From positions 372,001-436,000 of the forward strand of contig CAXXWA010000029.1 of the NCBI GenBank assembly GCA_963662815.2: a stretch of 64,000 nucleotides of DNA. Direction: 5' to 3'. Of this stretch, positions 8,481 to 16,588 are shown in pieces. Numbering within the stretch: the first letter of the stretch is position 1; each line of letters begins with the position of its first letter. The notes below the pieces were generated by a model that was given only the letters and a program-made list of their open reading frames with translations, ran no database searches and was not told where the DNA came from. The position numbers were made by a program, and so were the translations under genes. The DNA comes from JAPPHA01 sp963662815 (GTDB taxonomy: Bacteria; Pseudomonadota; Alphaproteobacteria; Rhodobacterales; Rhodobacteraceae).

Positions 8481-9842
8481 ATGCTGAATCACATGAAGAT
8501 TCGGAACTTCAAGGCGTGGCGGAAAGCCGAAATAGAATTTGGGAATCTAACGGGTTTCTTTGGCACCAACAGTGCTGGCAAGAGCAGCCTTCTTCAATTG
8601 CTTCTGTTGCTCAAGCAGACCAAGAATGCGACAGATCGTCGCTTGGTGCTCGATTTCGGCAGTCCGTCCGATCTGGTGAATCTCGGAACCTTTGGTGATG
8701 TCGTCCACGGGCATAATGACGACGCAAGGATTGGATGGCAACTCGGATGGTCACGGCCGACCGACTTAAAAGTCGGGATTCCGACTGATTCCGCAGCCGG
8801 ACTCAGCCTTAAGGGCAAATCCCTCCGGATTCGGAGCGATGTGGGGTTACGGCTAGGACGTCTTCGGCCTTACGAATTGCGCTACAGTTTGGGGGAAGTG
8901 GATTTTAGTGTGAAGTCACAGGAAGAATCGGCAACCAGGTTTAAGCTCGAGACGAAAAACACCTACTTCAAGTTCAGACGCAACAAGGGCCGCCCATGGC
9001 CGCTGTCTCCTCCGGTCAAGGCATACATGTTTCCGGATGAAACAAGGCATTTCTACCAAAACGCGAATTTCCTCGGCGATTTCGAACTCGCGTACGAGAA
9101 ATTGATGGATTCGATCTATTATTTGGGGCCACTTCGCGAATATCCCCGACGCGACTATCACTGGGCGGGTTCCAGCCCCGACGATGTTGGCCAGAGGGGC
9201 GAGCGTACGGTCGATGCAATCCTGGCCGCGACCCGTGACGTCGAAATGCGGAGTCTTGGGTTTCGGAAGCGAAAGAAAATATTTCAGGAGATGATCGCTT
9301 ACTGGCTGCGTGAATTGGGTCTGATTAACGAGTTTCATCTTGAGGAAATTGCCGAAAGAACGAACCTGTACCAAGCGATCGTGCGGACATCCGGATCCAG
9401 TGCTTCCACGGCATTAACCGATGTTGGGTTTGGCGTGTCCCAGGTCCTGCCGGTGTTGGTCCTTCTGTATTATGTGCCAGAGCGTTCAATCGTGATGCTT
9501 GAACAACCCGAGATACACCTCCATCCATCCGTCCAAAGTGGTCTAGCCGATGTCATGCTCAATGTCGTAAAGGCTCGCCAACTGCAGATAATTGTGGAAA
9601 GTCACAGCGAACATCTGTTGCGTCGTTTTCAGCGCCGGGTGGCCGAGGAAGAAGCTTCGTCGAAGAACGTCAAGCTTTATTTCGTCTCCAAGGAAGAAGA
9701 CATGGCCCAAGCCAAGGACTTGTCCCTCAATGATTGGGGGGAAATCGAAAATTGGCCGGACGGTTTCTTTGGCGACGAGATGGGAGAAATTTCCGCAATA
9801 ACGGAGGCGTCCCTGAAAAGAAGACTGGATCAAGGCCAGTGA
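8481..9842 (+). CDS. AAA/ABC-type ATPase with C-terminal DUF3696
   Basis: Predicted stand-alone P-loop ATPase of the SMC/ABC type, 453 aa, cytoplasmic. Visible parts: Walker A GTNSAGKSS (residues 28-36), signature-like DVGFGVSQVLPV (about 313-324), Walker B SIVMLEQPEIHLHP (about 335-348), H-loop IIVESHSEHLLRR (about 368-380) and a C-terminal NWPDGFFGDEMGEI typical of DUF3696. The start ATG follows AGGAG by 6 nt. The stop overlaps the PIN gene by 4 nt (GTGA). Base composition is less GC-rich than its neighbours, consistent with transfer. ATPases of this build pair with nucleases in defence modules (Septu, Gabija, PARIS); a partner role for the PIN protein is inferred. Confidence 0.85.
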   Translation: MLNHMKIRNFKAWRKAEIEFGNLTGFFGTNSAGKSSLLQLLLLLKQTKNATDRRLVLDFGSPSDLVNLGTFGDVVHGHNDDARIGWQLGWSRPTDLKVGIPTDSAAGLSLKGKSLRIRSDVGLRLGRLRPYELRYSLGEVDFSVKSQEESATRFKLETKNTYFKFRRNKGRPWPLSPPVKAYMFPDETRHFYQNANFLGDFELAYEKLMDSIYYLGPLREYPRRDYHWAGSSPDDVGQRGERTVDAILAATRDVEMRSLGFRKRKKIFQEMIAYWLRELGLINEFHLEEIAERTNLYQAIVRTSGSSASTALTDVGFGVSQVLPVLVLLYYVPERSIVMLEQPEIHLHPSVQSGLADVMLNVVKARQLQIIVESHSEHLLRRFQRRVAEEEASSKNVKLYFVSKEEDMAQAKDLSLNDWGEIENWPDGFFGDEMGEISAITEASLKRRLDQGQ

Positions 9843-10312
9843 CGGTGTTCGTCGTAGATACCAATGTTGCGATTGCGGCAAATTGCAGGGGCACCCACGC
9901 CGATAAGTCATGTCAGTTGACTTGCGTGAGGAAACTGCGGTCTTTGGTCGAGGAAGAGGAGTTGGCTGTCGATGACAAGGGTCTCATCTTTGATGAATAC
10001 AAGCATCACTTGAATTTTTCGGGCGCGCCGGGTGTGGGCGATATGTTTTTCAAGCACGTGTTCGATAATCAATATAACGGAAATCGGATACGGCGGGTTG
10101 CCGTTACCAAGTCTGACGACTGTTCTCGGGGGTTCGATGAACTACCTCCGAATGAATTCGATCCGTCAGATCGAAAATTTCTCGCGGTCGCGGTCGCGGC
10201 AAATGCTGTCGTCCTGAATGCAACGGACAGCGACTGGAGCGAGCAGAGATTGTTGATGGAAGATCTGGACGTGACAGTATGTGAGCTTTGTCCGCAACAT
10301 GTGTGTGGATGA
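9839..10312 (+). CDS. PIN-domain ribonuclease-like protein
   Basis: Predicted metal-dependent RNase, 157 aa. The PIN fold is suggested by FVVDTNVAI (Asp7) at the N-terminus, an acidic pair in LIFDEYKHHL (about 52-56), DPSDRKFLAVAV (about 108-119) and a C-terminal NATDSDW with two further aspartates (about 129-133), matching the spaced acidic tetrad of active PIN nucleases. The GTG at 9839 overlaps the ATPase stop as GTGA, so translation is coupled and the two proteins probably form a complex. The 3' end overlaps the RNA ligase gene. No antitoxin-like gene precedes it, unlike VapBC modules; the ATPase may restrain or trigger it. Confidence 0.75.
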   Translation: MTVFVVDTNVAIAANCRGTHADKSCQLTCVRKLRSLVEEEELAVDDKGLIFDEYKHHLNFSGAPGVGDMFFKHVFDNQYNGNRIRRVAVTKSDDCSRGFDELPPNEFDPSDRKFLAVAVAANAVVLNATDSDWSEQRLLMEDLDVTVCELCPQHVCG

Positions 10313-11012
10313 ATTGATTGGGTCGGGCGGCGGGACGCATTTGAACCGGAAATATCCGACAACGCCATATTGGCCCTTTTCTCCGTCGGTCGGCCGGAGC
10401 GACAGAGTACATCCGAATCCGGACCGTTTCGTAGGCATCGCAGTCGTGCTGACCGAAAAGCTGGACGGCAGCAACACGCTTTTGCATGGCGGCAAGATTT
10501 ACGGGCGCAGCGTGTCCGTTCCATCCGAAGCAAAATGGACGGCGATGGTGAAGAAGCATCACGCCTGGAAGGTGATCGAACCTGACGTTTACCTGTACGG
10601 CGAAGACATCTTTGGCGTGCACAGCATTGCGTATGCGGCGGTTCCCGAGGACCGGACGTTCTACGCTTTTGCGCTTCGGGACGGGAAAGGTGTGTTTGCA
10701 CCGTTTGCTGATGTCGAGGCGTATGCGAAACAGCGCGGGATTCCCGTTGTCCCCGTACTGTTCAAGGGGAGGTTCGAGTCCGTTTCCGAACTGGACGCTT
10801 TCATGAAACATGCCCACGAAAAGGCATCCCGACTCGGCGGACAGCGAGAGGGTGTCGTCATGCGATTGGCTTCCGGGTTTGCCGAGTCGGAATTCGCCAG
10901 CAGCGTCTGCAAAAGCGTCCGCGCCGGCCATGTACAATCCGACGAACATTGGACAAGGAACTGGCGGCCCTGCAAGATCACCCGCGACTGCAGTGTCAAC
11001 GGAAGCGGGTGA
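10281..11012 (+). CDS. RNA ligase family protein
   Basis: ATP-dependent nucleotidyltransferase that should seal RNA ends. Motif I EKLDGSN carries the lysine that takes AMP (about residue 60), motif III is YLYGEDIFG, motif IV EGVVMRL, and motif V is around CKSVRAGHVQSDEHW, all in the order of the RNA_ligase family. The N-terminal RKYPTTPYWPFSPS block is typical of one bacterial subfamily. The start is uncertain: GTG at 10281 overlaps the PIN gene by 32 nt, ATG at 10299 by 14, and a TTG at 10341 would give the shortest homologue-like N-terminus. The last 20 residues look unusual and may be the product of a late frameshift. Position suggests repair of RNA cut by the PIN protein. Confidence 0.82.
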   Translation: MSFVRNMCVDELIGSGGGTHLNRKYPTTPYWPFSPSVGRSDRVHPNPDRFVGIAVVLTEKLDGSNTLLHGGKIYGRSVSVPSEAKWTAMVKKHHAWKVIEPDVYLYGEDIFGVHSIAYAAVPEDRTFYAFALRDGKGVFAPFADVEAYAKQRGIPVVPVLFKGRFESVSELDAFMKHAHEKASRLGGQREGVVMRLASGFAESEFASSVCKSVRAGHVQSDEHWTRNWRPCKITRDCSVNGSG

Positions 11013-12133
11013 AGTCCTGAATCTGCCTGACAACAGGCGAGGGGCATGCTTCCGCCGAGTTGACAAGACACGCCGGCATTTCGCCGGCCCGAAAGGAAGG
11101 GCGAGGCCCATGGACAAGGGGATGCCTGGTTCGGTGCGCGCGCGCCGAACCCCTTTGGCGCCGACCGAGGGCCGCCTGTCGGCCCCGGATGCACGCACCG
11201 AGCTGGACGGCCTTGCGACCCGGCGGATCATCGAGGAAGCCCTGGTGGCGGAGAGCCGTGATGCGCTCGGCGGCCCCTGCCCATGGCCCATTCATCCCGC
11301 AGACGCCCATGGCAGACTTCGATCTTCCATCCCGACCGGCATGAAATTCTGGTGAAACCGCCCGTGCTGCATGATGCGGCAGGGAGAGGCAGCACAATGG
11401 CCGTATCTTCTATGGCGAGCCCCGGGCTTCGCGAACCTGAACTGGTCCGAGACCGGACGGTTCGAGCCCCGAAATGTCTCCAGTCGTCCGGGACTGTGAA
11501 CGTGCATCAAAATGCACCCTTACCGCTCTCGGCGCGTGGCTGCCCCAACCCGTCCGGTTCCGCTGCTTACGCATGGTCGAATTCGCATCGCAAGGTCTGA
11601 ACACCAACTGAAGACACCTCTTTGTCGGGAAGCCGCTCCCCCAGCGGGTTCGATGCCGGGCCACAATCGGGGCTTCCCGAACCGTCAGTCCATCGGAGCG
11701 GATGCCAGACACGTTTTTTGCAGAGCGATTCTGCAAACGGAACCCACTTGTCTCAACCTGTCATTTCAGCGTGAGGAATTTCACGTCAACGAGCGGTTTC
11801 CGGTCGGCCATGCTGCCGCCGCCATGACGGACGGATCGCAAATGACGGCCTCGTCGGGCAGGCGGCTCCGGTGCCCGTCCCTCAACCTTGACCAAGGGAT
11901 GTCCATCATTAATTGTTTTGATGTTCGGGAACGCATTGCCTGGGCCGGGCCGCATCATCGAGACCGAGAGATCTGGCGCGAACTGCCTTGTCCCTCGTCA
12001 GGCCACCGGCTTCAGCCCGTGCATCCGACCGTCGACTACCAGGTTCGCTCGCTCCGCCATCTCCCGCCGGAAGTCTCTTCTTCTCTTCCTTGGCAATCCT
12101 GAAACGGCTATATCGTCCGAAGCGAAGTTGGAG
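11013..12133. other. Gene-poor stretch with decayed fragments
   Basis: No intact gene is recognised in about 1.1 kb. Near 11440-11500 the plus strand resembles, weakly, the RLEPGDVL part of the serine resolvase that is better preserved at 43390-43965. A 6-bp hairpin (GCCGGC on both arms) lies just after 11070 but has no T-run. The rest reads as disrupted frames on both strands, in keeping with the relics that follow. Confidence 0.5.
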
Positions 12134-12412
12134 ATGGCGACCTTGCTGACGACGACTCAGGTTATCGACAGCTTCGTGGCGGGAGAGACGTCCCGGGAAG
12201 AAACGATGCGGAGCCTGCAAATGGCTTCCTACTCGGAACTGCTGAACGCCTTGGCGGATCGCGGCATCGTGCCTCCGAAGCCGTCCCGGGCGCAGGTCGA
12301 GGCGGAGCTTGAGACGGCGATGCCGATCCTGCGGATGATGGAGACGGCTTGCAGTGGCTCTCGAGCTGGCAATTCCCGAGAGCGGCCCGCCGATGTCGTT
12401 GGGCAGAAATAA
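12134..12412 (+). CDS. Putative antitoxin paired with a PIN toxin
   Basis: Small protein, 92 aa, of the type that precedes PIN toxins in type II modules: MATLLTTTQVIDSFVAGET followed by SREETMRSLQMASYSELL. It contains the ETMRSL...SYSELLNALADRG helix-rich core and a short linker, then an arginine-rich tail (GSRAGNSRERPADVVGQK) that may have been added by a frameshift. The ATG at 12134 has GTTGGAG upstream. The PIN frame begins inside its 3' end at 12354, the overlap expected for such pairs. Family membership is by resemblance only. Confidence 0.5.
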   Translation: MATLLTTTQVIDSFVAGETSREETMRSLQMASYSELLNALADRGIVPPKPSRAQVEAELETAMPILRMMETACSGSRAGNSRERPADVVGQK

Positions 12413-12937
12413 TCGACTGGATCTCCTTGATCGCTTCAACTGCCCTATCGTGATCACGGACATGGTTGCGGACGAGGTGTTGCGGGGCATGCCGGGAGCC
12501 CCTGACGCGAAGACTTTCCGAAACTGGTTCCGGAGGGGTGGCGACAGGATCCGAACGATCGAAACGAGCATTGGCCTGCTTTGGAATGCGCTGCCCCCGG
12601 ATCAGCAGGCCGTCCGCCACGGATCAAGGATGCCGGGAAGACATCCATCTGGCAGTTTTCGAACACGCTGAGGGATACTTTGGGAGCCTCGGATTGCGGA
12701 CTCCTGCTGTTCGAGGACAACCAGGTCAAGAGCATGGACTTCGGGCTGCGCATCGCCAAGATCACGACATGGTCGTTCCTGATCGGCATGGAGCGGATGG
12801 GGGTGATCCCCTCGGCTGAGGCCCTTCACCTGGAACTCTCCGCTGCGGGCCAGAACATTCAAAGGGATCCCTTCGAACGGCAAGCGGCAAGTGCCGAGGC
12901 GTATGCAAGCTGGACGGACATATACGGCATGAGTTGA
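12354..12937 (+). pseudogene. PIN-domain toxin, frameshifted
   Basis: Toxin partner of the preceding gene. The first part (GTG at 12354) reads MSLGRNNRLDLLDRFNCPI and VITDMVADEVLRGMPGAPDA, a PIN N-terminus; around 12600-12620 the reading shifts to another frame, which continues RIKDAGKTSIWQFSNTLRD, LLLFEDNQVKSMDFG and TTWSFLIGMERMGVIPSAEA to the stop at 12937. Together they give one PIN protein of about 190 aa, so a single-base deletion has broken it. The 3' end touches the DUF1156 relic. Confidence 0.6.
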
Positions 12938-13679
12938 ACATGTCCTGTACGATGCCTGTGCCCGCAACGGCATGGCAGATGCGCTGGAGGAAGACGCCCG
13001 CTTGACCGCCTTGTTTCTGTGGGCTCTCCAAAGCAGCGATGAATTCCGGCGGAATGATCGAGCGTACCCGGTTGGCCCACCTGGTCCAGTCCCGTCGGCG
13101 ACTGGAAGTTCCATGCCCCGGCAGGAACCGGATGAGGAAAACGAAGAAGCGGTCGCCAAGGCAACCTCTCCCCCTTCCTTTTGACATGGTGCGGCGCTTC
13201 TCCCAGCCCATGGGCATCGACCTCGAACGATGGATTGGCAGGATCATCGCCCAAGAAAAGGGTGTTGTCCGTCTATTACCAGTAGTGGAACGGGCGAAGT
13301 CGCTGTTCGGAATAGAAGGTTCTGCAACTACCGCCAACTGGATCGATGCCGGCCCTGACACCGGTGCGCAACTGACCCTTTTCCCGATCTCGACACGGCT
13401 CCGACGACCGCACCGGTACGCCGGCAAGGCGGCAACGGTCACGGTCACGGTGCGGATCCGATTCTGCAATCGCCTGACACCACGGCGCTTGACAGTGTGC
13501 ACGCCGCCATGCTGCTTCAGGCGGGCGGTCGTGCAAACGCCCTGCAAGCGCTGATCGCCTCTGAACGCGAGCGTGGATCTCATTTCCTTCGTTTGTCGAA
13601 CACACTCTCCGCGCTCTATCCGCGTGGAAGCCCCGAGAAACGGCTGTTGGACGCCATGATGCTGGCGATGCCGACGTGA
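12936..13679 (+). pseudogene. DUF1156-type DNA methylase, C-terminal relic
   Basis: Only the last ~240 residues of a large adenine-specific methylase-like protein (COG1743, DUF1156) remain, spread over two frames: EHVLYDACARNGMADALEED and RLTALFLWALQSS (12936 to about 13170), then FDMVRRFSQPMGIDLERWIG, KGVVRLLPVVERAKSLFG and GAQLTLFP (about 13180-13430), then back to DTTALDSVHAAMLLQAGGRA and LRLSNTLSALYPRGSPEKRL (about 13466-13679). The order matches the C-terminus as I know it. Intact homologues are annotated as anti-phage associated and sit beside DUF499 ATPases, whose remnant is at 14431. The catalytic methylase part is missing. Confidence 0.6.
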
Positions 13680-13812
13680 TTCCGTGGCGATCCTCCTTGA
13701 CGAAACAGGGCCTGCTCGTGAATCACGACTGCGGAAGCGGCGGCCCGACTTGGCACCGCGCCTTGCCTGGCGGATTTACGAGAACGGACGAACGGAAACA
13801 CTGGATAAGCAG

Positions 13813-14070
13813 ATGACAGAGGAAACCGTACTGCTCAACCGCATCACCGTTCGCGCCGACATCTTCGGCGGCAAACCGATCATTCGCGACATGCGTATCG
13901 CCGTGGAGCATGTGCTGGGCAAGCTGGCGGCCGGGGATACTGCAGAGACGATACTCAACGAGTATCCGTTTCTGGAGCCGGAGGACATTCAGGCATGTCT
14001 GGTGTTTGCCCATCGCTCGCTGGCTGGCGAACGTGTGCATGATCGCATTGTCGTCCGCGAGGCTTCGTGA
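13813..14070 (+). CDS. DUF433 domain protein (antitoxin-like)
   Basis: Intact 85-aa protein with the DUF433 core RITVRADIFGGKPIIRDMRI followed by VEHVLGKLAAGDTAETILNE and YPFLEPEDIQACLVFA, a winged-helix-like domain regarded as the antitoxin partner of DUF5615 proteins. The ATG at 13813 gives the usual size; an upstream frame extends but has no conserved sequence. It overlaps the DUF5615 gene by 4 nt (GTGA), so the two form a coupled pair, of which only this half is intact. Confidence 0.8.
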   Translation: MTEETVLLNRITVRADIFGGKPIIRDMRIAVEHVLGKLAAGDTAETILNEYPFLEPEDIQACLVFAHRSLAGERVHDRIVVREAS

Positions 14071-14525
14071 AGTTTCCTTTTGATGTCTGCGTCGCATCGT
14101 CCGTTCTGCACCACACGTTGGTCAGACTCGGACGCGATGTTCTTTCGGCCCGCGACGGACTTGCCGATGCCTCGGACCAGACATTGCTCGCGGTCGCGTG
14201 ACGGTATGGTTGCGTCCTCGTCACCGAGGACAAGGATTTCGGAGAGTTTGTCTTTGCACTTCGTCGGCCAAACCCCTGCATTGTGCGGCTTGACGAATCA
14301 ACAGCTGCCGAGGAGGAGGCGATGCGGAACTTGATCAACCGTGAGAGCGCCGCGACGCACGCTGGTGCGACCATCGTGGTTAACGGAGGCCGCGGACGGA
14401 CAAGGTCGGCGGAGAACACCGAGCAACGCGATGACCAGGGATCCATGGTACAAGGTCGTCTTGCCCCGCTCGCAAGTGCGGGTGGGTCGCCCGTTCAACT
14501 CCGACGAATTCGCGATTGCTCTTGA
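14067..14525 (+). pseudogene. DUF5615 PIN-like toxin, interrupted by an in-frame stop
   Basis: PIN-like partner of DUF433. From the GTG at 14067 the frame reads LHHTLVRLGRDVLSARDG and DASDQTLLAVA, then a TGA at 14199-14201, and continues without a shift as RYGCVLVTEDKDFGEFVFAL and CIVRLDESTAAEEEAMRNL. The region after the stop contains the conserved TEDKDFGE active-site stretch, so the nonsense codon removes the functional half. An arginine codon CGA mutated to TGA is the simplest explanation. The frame stays open to 14525, longer than the usual ~115 residues. Confidence 0.7.
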
Positions 14526-14778
14526 GCAGGTGGTTGCCAAGATAGCCCCTCCGCACTGCCGCGTTCCGGCTCGGTTCTTCTGGCGAACCGTGCCGCCCGA
14601 ACTGTGGAACCGCCTCGGCACCAAGCTCATCCCGAAGCTCCGGTTCGCCGAAGGGTTGACGGTAGGCGTTGAATTCAGCGTCGAGATCTCTTCGTCCATG
14701 GCAACCTCGCTGGAGGCGGAACTCCAGCATGTCCTCATCGAGTTGAATCTTGATGGCCAAGTGTGCGTCGAACGGTAG
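14431..14778 (+). pseudogene. DUF499 ATPase reduced to its N- and C-terminal ends
   Basis: A 115-aa open frame that looks like two distant ends of a ~1000-aa anti-phage-associated DUF499 ATPase joined in frame. Residues 1-50 (MTRDPWYKVVLPRSQVR, then FNSDEFAIALEQVVAKIAPP and ARFFWRT) match the start of that family; from about residue 51 on (VPPELWNRLGTKLIPKLR, then GVEFSVEISSSMATSLEAEL) it matches the end. The Walker motifs and everything between are gone, so no ATPase function can remain. Its neighbours (DUF1156 relic, DUF433/DUF5615) fit an eroded DUF499-DUF1156 locus. Family recall is the basis; an alignment would settle it. Confidence 0.55.
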
Positions 14779-15115
14779 AGTCGGCCGCTCCTATGCCAAA
14801 CCTGCTTGTGCCTCGCCGAGAACTGTGCCCAGAAATCGTGAATCGACACGCTGCCAGCTCATTCGCCGGATTTGACTGGTGTCGCCGCAATCGTGTGCGT
14901 GTTTCAAGCAACAATGTGACGGTGCGCCTCGTACAGTCCGCCCAATCGGAACTTGCTGCGGCAATGCTTGCCGGGACTGCGGAAGCCATGGCACCGTCGA
15001 CCATGAGTGCATTTGACGCATGTCTCGAGGCCTTTGCCGGTTCCATTGGCTTCAGCGACCTCATGGGTGAAGGGGGTGCAGCAACACTCGTGGACACCAC
15101 TTCCGACTGTTGATC

Positions 15116-15222
15116 GCTTTGCGAAGGTGACGGCCTTCTCGACGACAGGCTCGAGTCCAGAGATGTCCTGTGGTCGCCAAGTTCGACCGCCTCGGGCGCA
15201 ATGCCATGGATGTCGCTGCCAC
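15116..15222 (+). pseudogene. Serine resolvase fragment
   Basis: About 100 nt resembling the middle of a Tn3-type resolvase: DDRLES then, after a two-base insertion, VVAKFDRLGRNAMDVAAT. The nucleotide sequence is close to 43770-43840 on the minus strand, where the same part reads DVLVVKLDRFGCNAMDA. Nothing else of the gene is seen here. Confidence 0.55.
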
Positions 15223-15284
15223 GACCATTTTTCCGGGTGTCGTCTCGGGTTGTCGCCCTCCGTCCTGTCATCTACAGTAGACAC

Positions 15285-15583
15285 ATGGCCGAGCGAAACG
15301 AATCCGGGACTTTTCAGAAGTGGCTCGATGGTTTGCGCAACGACCAAGCGTTAGCGCAGATCATTGTGCAGGTGGAAAGGTTACTGGAGACCTGAAAGGG
15401 AGACGTGAAACATCTCGGCGAGAAAGTTTGCGACCTGCGCATTCATCGGCGCCCTGTTTGTCGCGTCTAGTTCATCATCAAAGAGTCCAATTACTTCCCA
15501 TTGTGCGGCGGACTAAAGGTACTCAATCGCGCGACATTGATCGCGCCCGCAAATTGGCGAAGGAACTGCAGGATGACAAATGA
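15285..15583 (+). pseudogene. HigB/RelE-type toxin, multiply inactivated
   Basis: Addiction-module killer protein of about 100 residues. The frame from ATG 15285 reads MAERNESGTFQKWLDGLRND and AQIIVQVERLLET, hits TGA at 15393-15395, goes on as GDVKHLGEKVCDLRIHRR, hits TAG at 15468-15470, goes on as FIIKESNYFPLCGG, and after a frameshift near 15515 ends as GTQSRDIDRARKLAKELQDD. All family landmarks are in order, so this was one toxin gene, now carrying two nonsense codons and a frameshift. Its end overlaps the antitoxin start by 11 nt, the normal arrangement for this family. Confidence 0.75.
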
Positions 15584-15911
15584 ACTGACCGGACGTGAGA
15601 AATTCCGCCCATTTGATGCCGCTAGGCATCTGACTACGCCCAAGCGGCAGGCCGCCTATCTCGCTGCCGCCCTGGAAACCGAAGATGAAGCCTACATCAA
15701 GTTGGCTCTCTTGACGCTTTCCCGAGCACAGGGAATGAGCAAGATTGCACGGGCTGCCAATGTATCGCGCCAAGGACTATACAAGAGCTTGTCGACGACC
15801 AGCGATCCGAAGCTTTCCACAGTTCTCGCTGTCTTCCAAGCCTTGGGCGTTCAACTGACTGTAAGGCGCACGGGCGATGCCAGTTTGGCGGACGACCCTG
15901 TCACAGGCTGA
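15573..15911 (+). CDS. HigA-like antitoxin (addiction module antidote)
   Basis: Intact 112-aa DNA-binding antitoxin. It has the family N-terminus MTNELTGREKFRPFDAARHL, the middle YIKLALLTLSRAQGMSKIAR and a helix-turn-helix around RAANVSRQGLYKSLS (about residues 57-71), then VLAVFQALGVQLTVRR. The ATG at 15573 lies inside the last codons of the dead toxin. It may now act only as a repressor of its own promoter or be free to drift. Its preservation beside a broken toxin is what selection against unprotected toxins would leave. Confidence 0.8.
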   Translation: MTNELTGREKFRPFDAARHLTTPKRQAAYLAAALETEDEAYIKLALLTLSRAQGMSKIARAANVSRQGLYKSLSTTSDPKLSTVLAVFQALGVQLTVRRTGDASLADDPVTG

Positions 15912-16299
15912 AACAGGCGCAATTCCGCCTCGTTGACCGCCGTAAGGTGCAGGGTTGAAGTTGTACGTCCGGCTACCCGCGAAGCGACCACAGTATCGGG
16001 CGCAGGCTGCATCATTGAAGCTCGCGAGTTGCTGACACCGGTTTTGAAATCCGGGACTCGCGAGCGTCTCACTCACCCTCTGCCAGGTTGTCTGTGGGGC
16101 GCAACGCGTGCTGACGTGACAAGATGGTGGCTATATTGGCCGAACAATCTTTCGATCACACATCAGGTGGCGCTAGTTCCACTTTACACTCGATGCCCGT
16201 CATTCAGAGCAACTTTCCTCCGGGAATTGCTTCTGAGCTTGATGTCGTATTCCGGCGGTTTCGGGAGGTCAAGATTGGCTCCGACGGGCGGCACCGACG
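15912..16299. other. Intergenic stretch without a recognised gene
   Basis: Some 390 nt between the antitoxin and the IS21 relic. Frames are short and show no domain. The left side probably includes the terminator region of the antitoxin gene, but I see no hairpin followed by a T-run. Confidence 0.4.
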
Positions 16300-16588
16300 G
16301 GTCCGGCCCGGGGCGGCGGCGCATCGGCTCCTCGAACACGCCGACCGCGCGGATGCCCGGTTCGGCCTCCGGCATCGGCACGACTTCCTCTTCGAAAATG
16401 CCGGCCGGCGGATCCGGGCAACGCCGCCGCGGGGCTTTCCTCTGCGAGGGAAGCGTCGGATCCTGGCTGATCCGGCAGCCTGCGGCAGCACTGAAGTCGG
16501 CCCTGGCCGCCGCCGGTTCCGTCGAACGGGATTCCCCGTGTTTCATGAAGGACCTCGTCCGGTTGTCCGTTATGTGTTGACCGGGCAC
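16300..16588 (-). mobile_element. IS21-family transposase (IstA) N-terminal relic
   Basis: From a GTG at 16588 the minus strand reads VPGQHITDNRTRSFMKHGES, then DPTLPSQRKAPRRR, DPPAGIFEEEVVPMPEAEPG and IRAVGVFEEPMRRRPG, which follows the N-terminus of IS21 transposases almost residue by residue. The homology stops near 16310, before the DDE catalytic core, so it is a short fragment. It lies inside the 3' part of the integrase frame, and its arrival probably truncated that gene. Confidence 0.7.

Noticed and set aside
11110..11355. Plus-strand frame from ATG 11110 as a small gene.
   Set aside because: It has a start but no recognised domain, no good ribosome site, and composition like the surrounding non-coding sequence.
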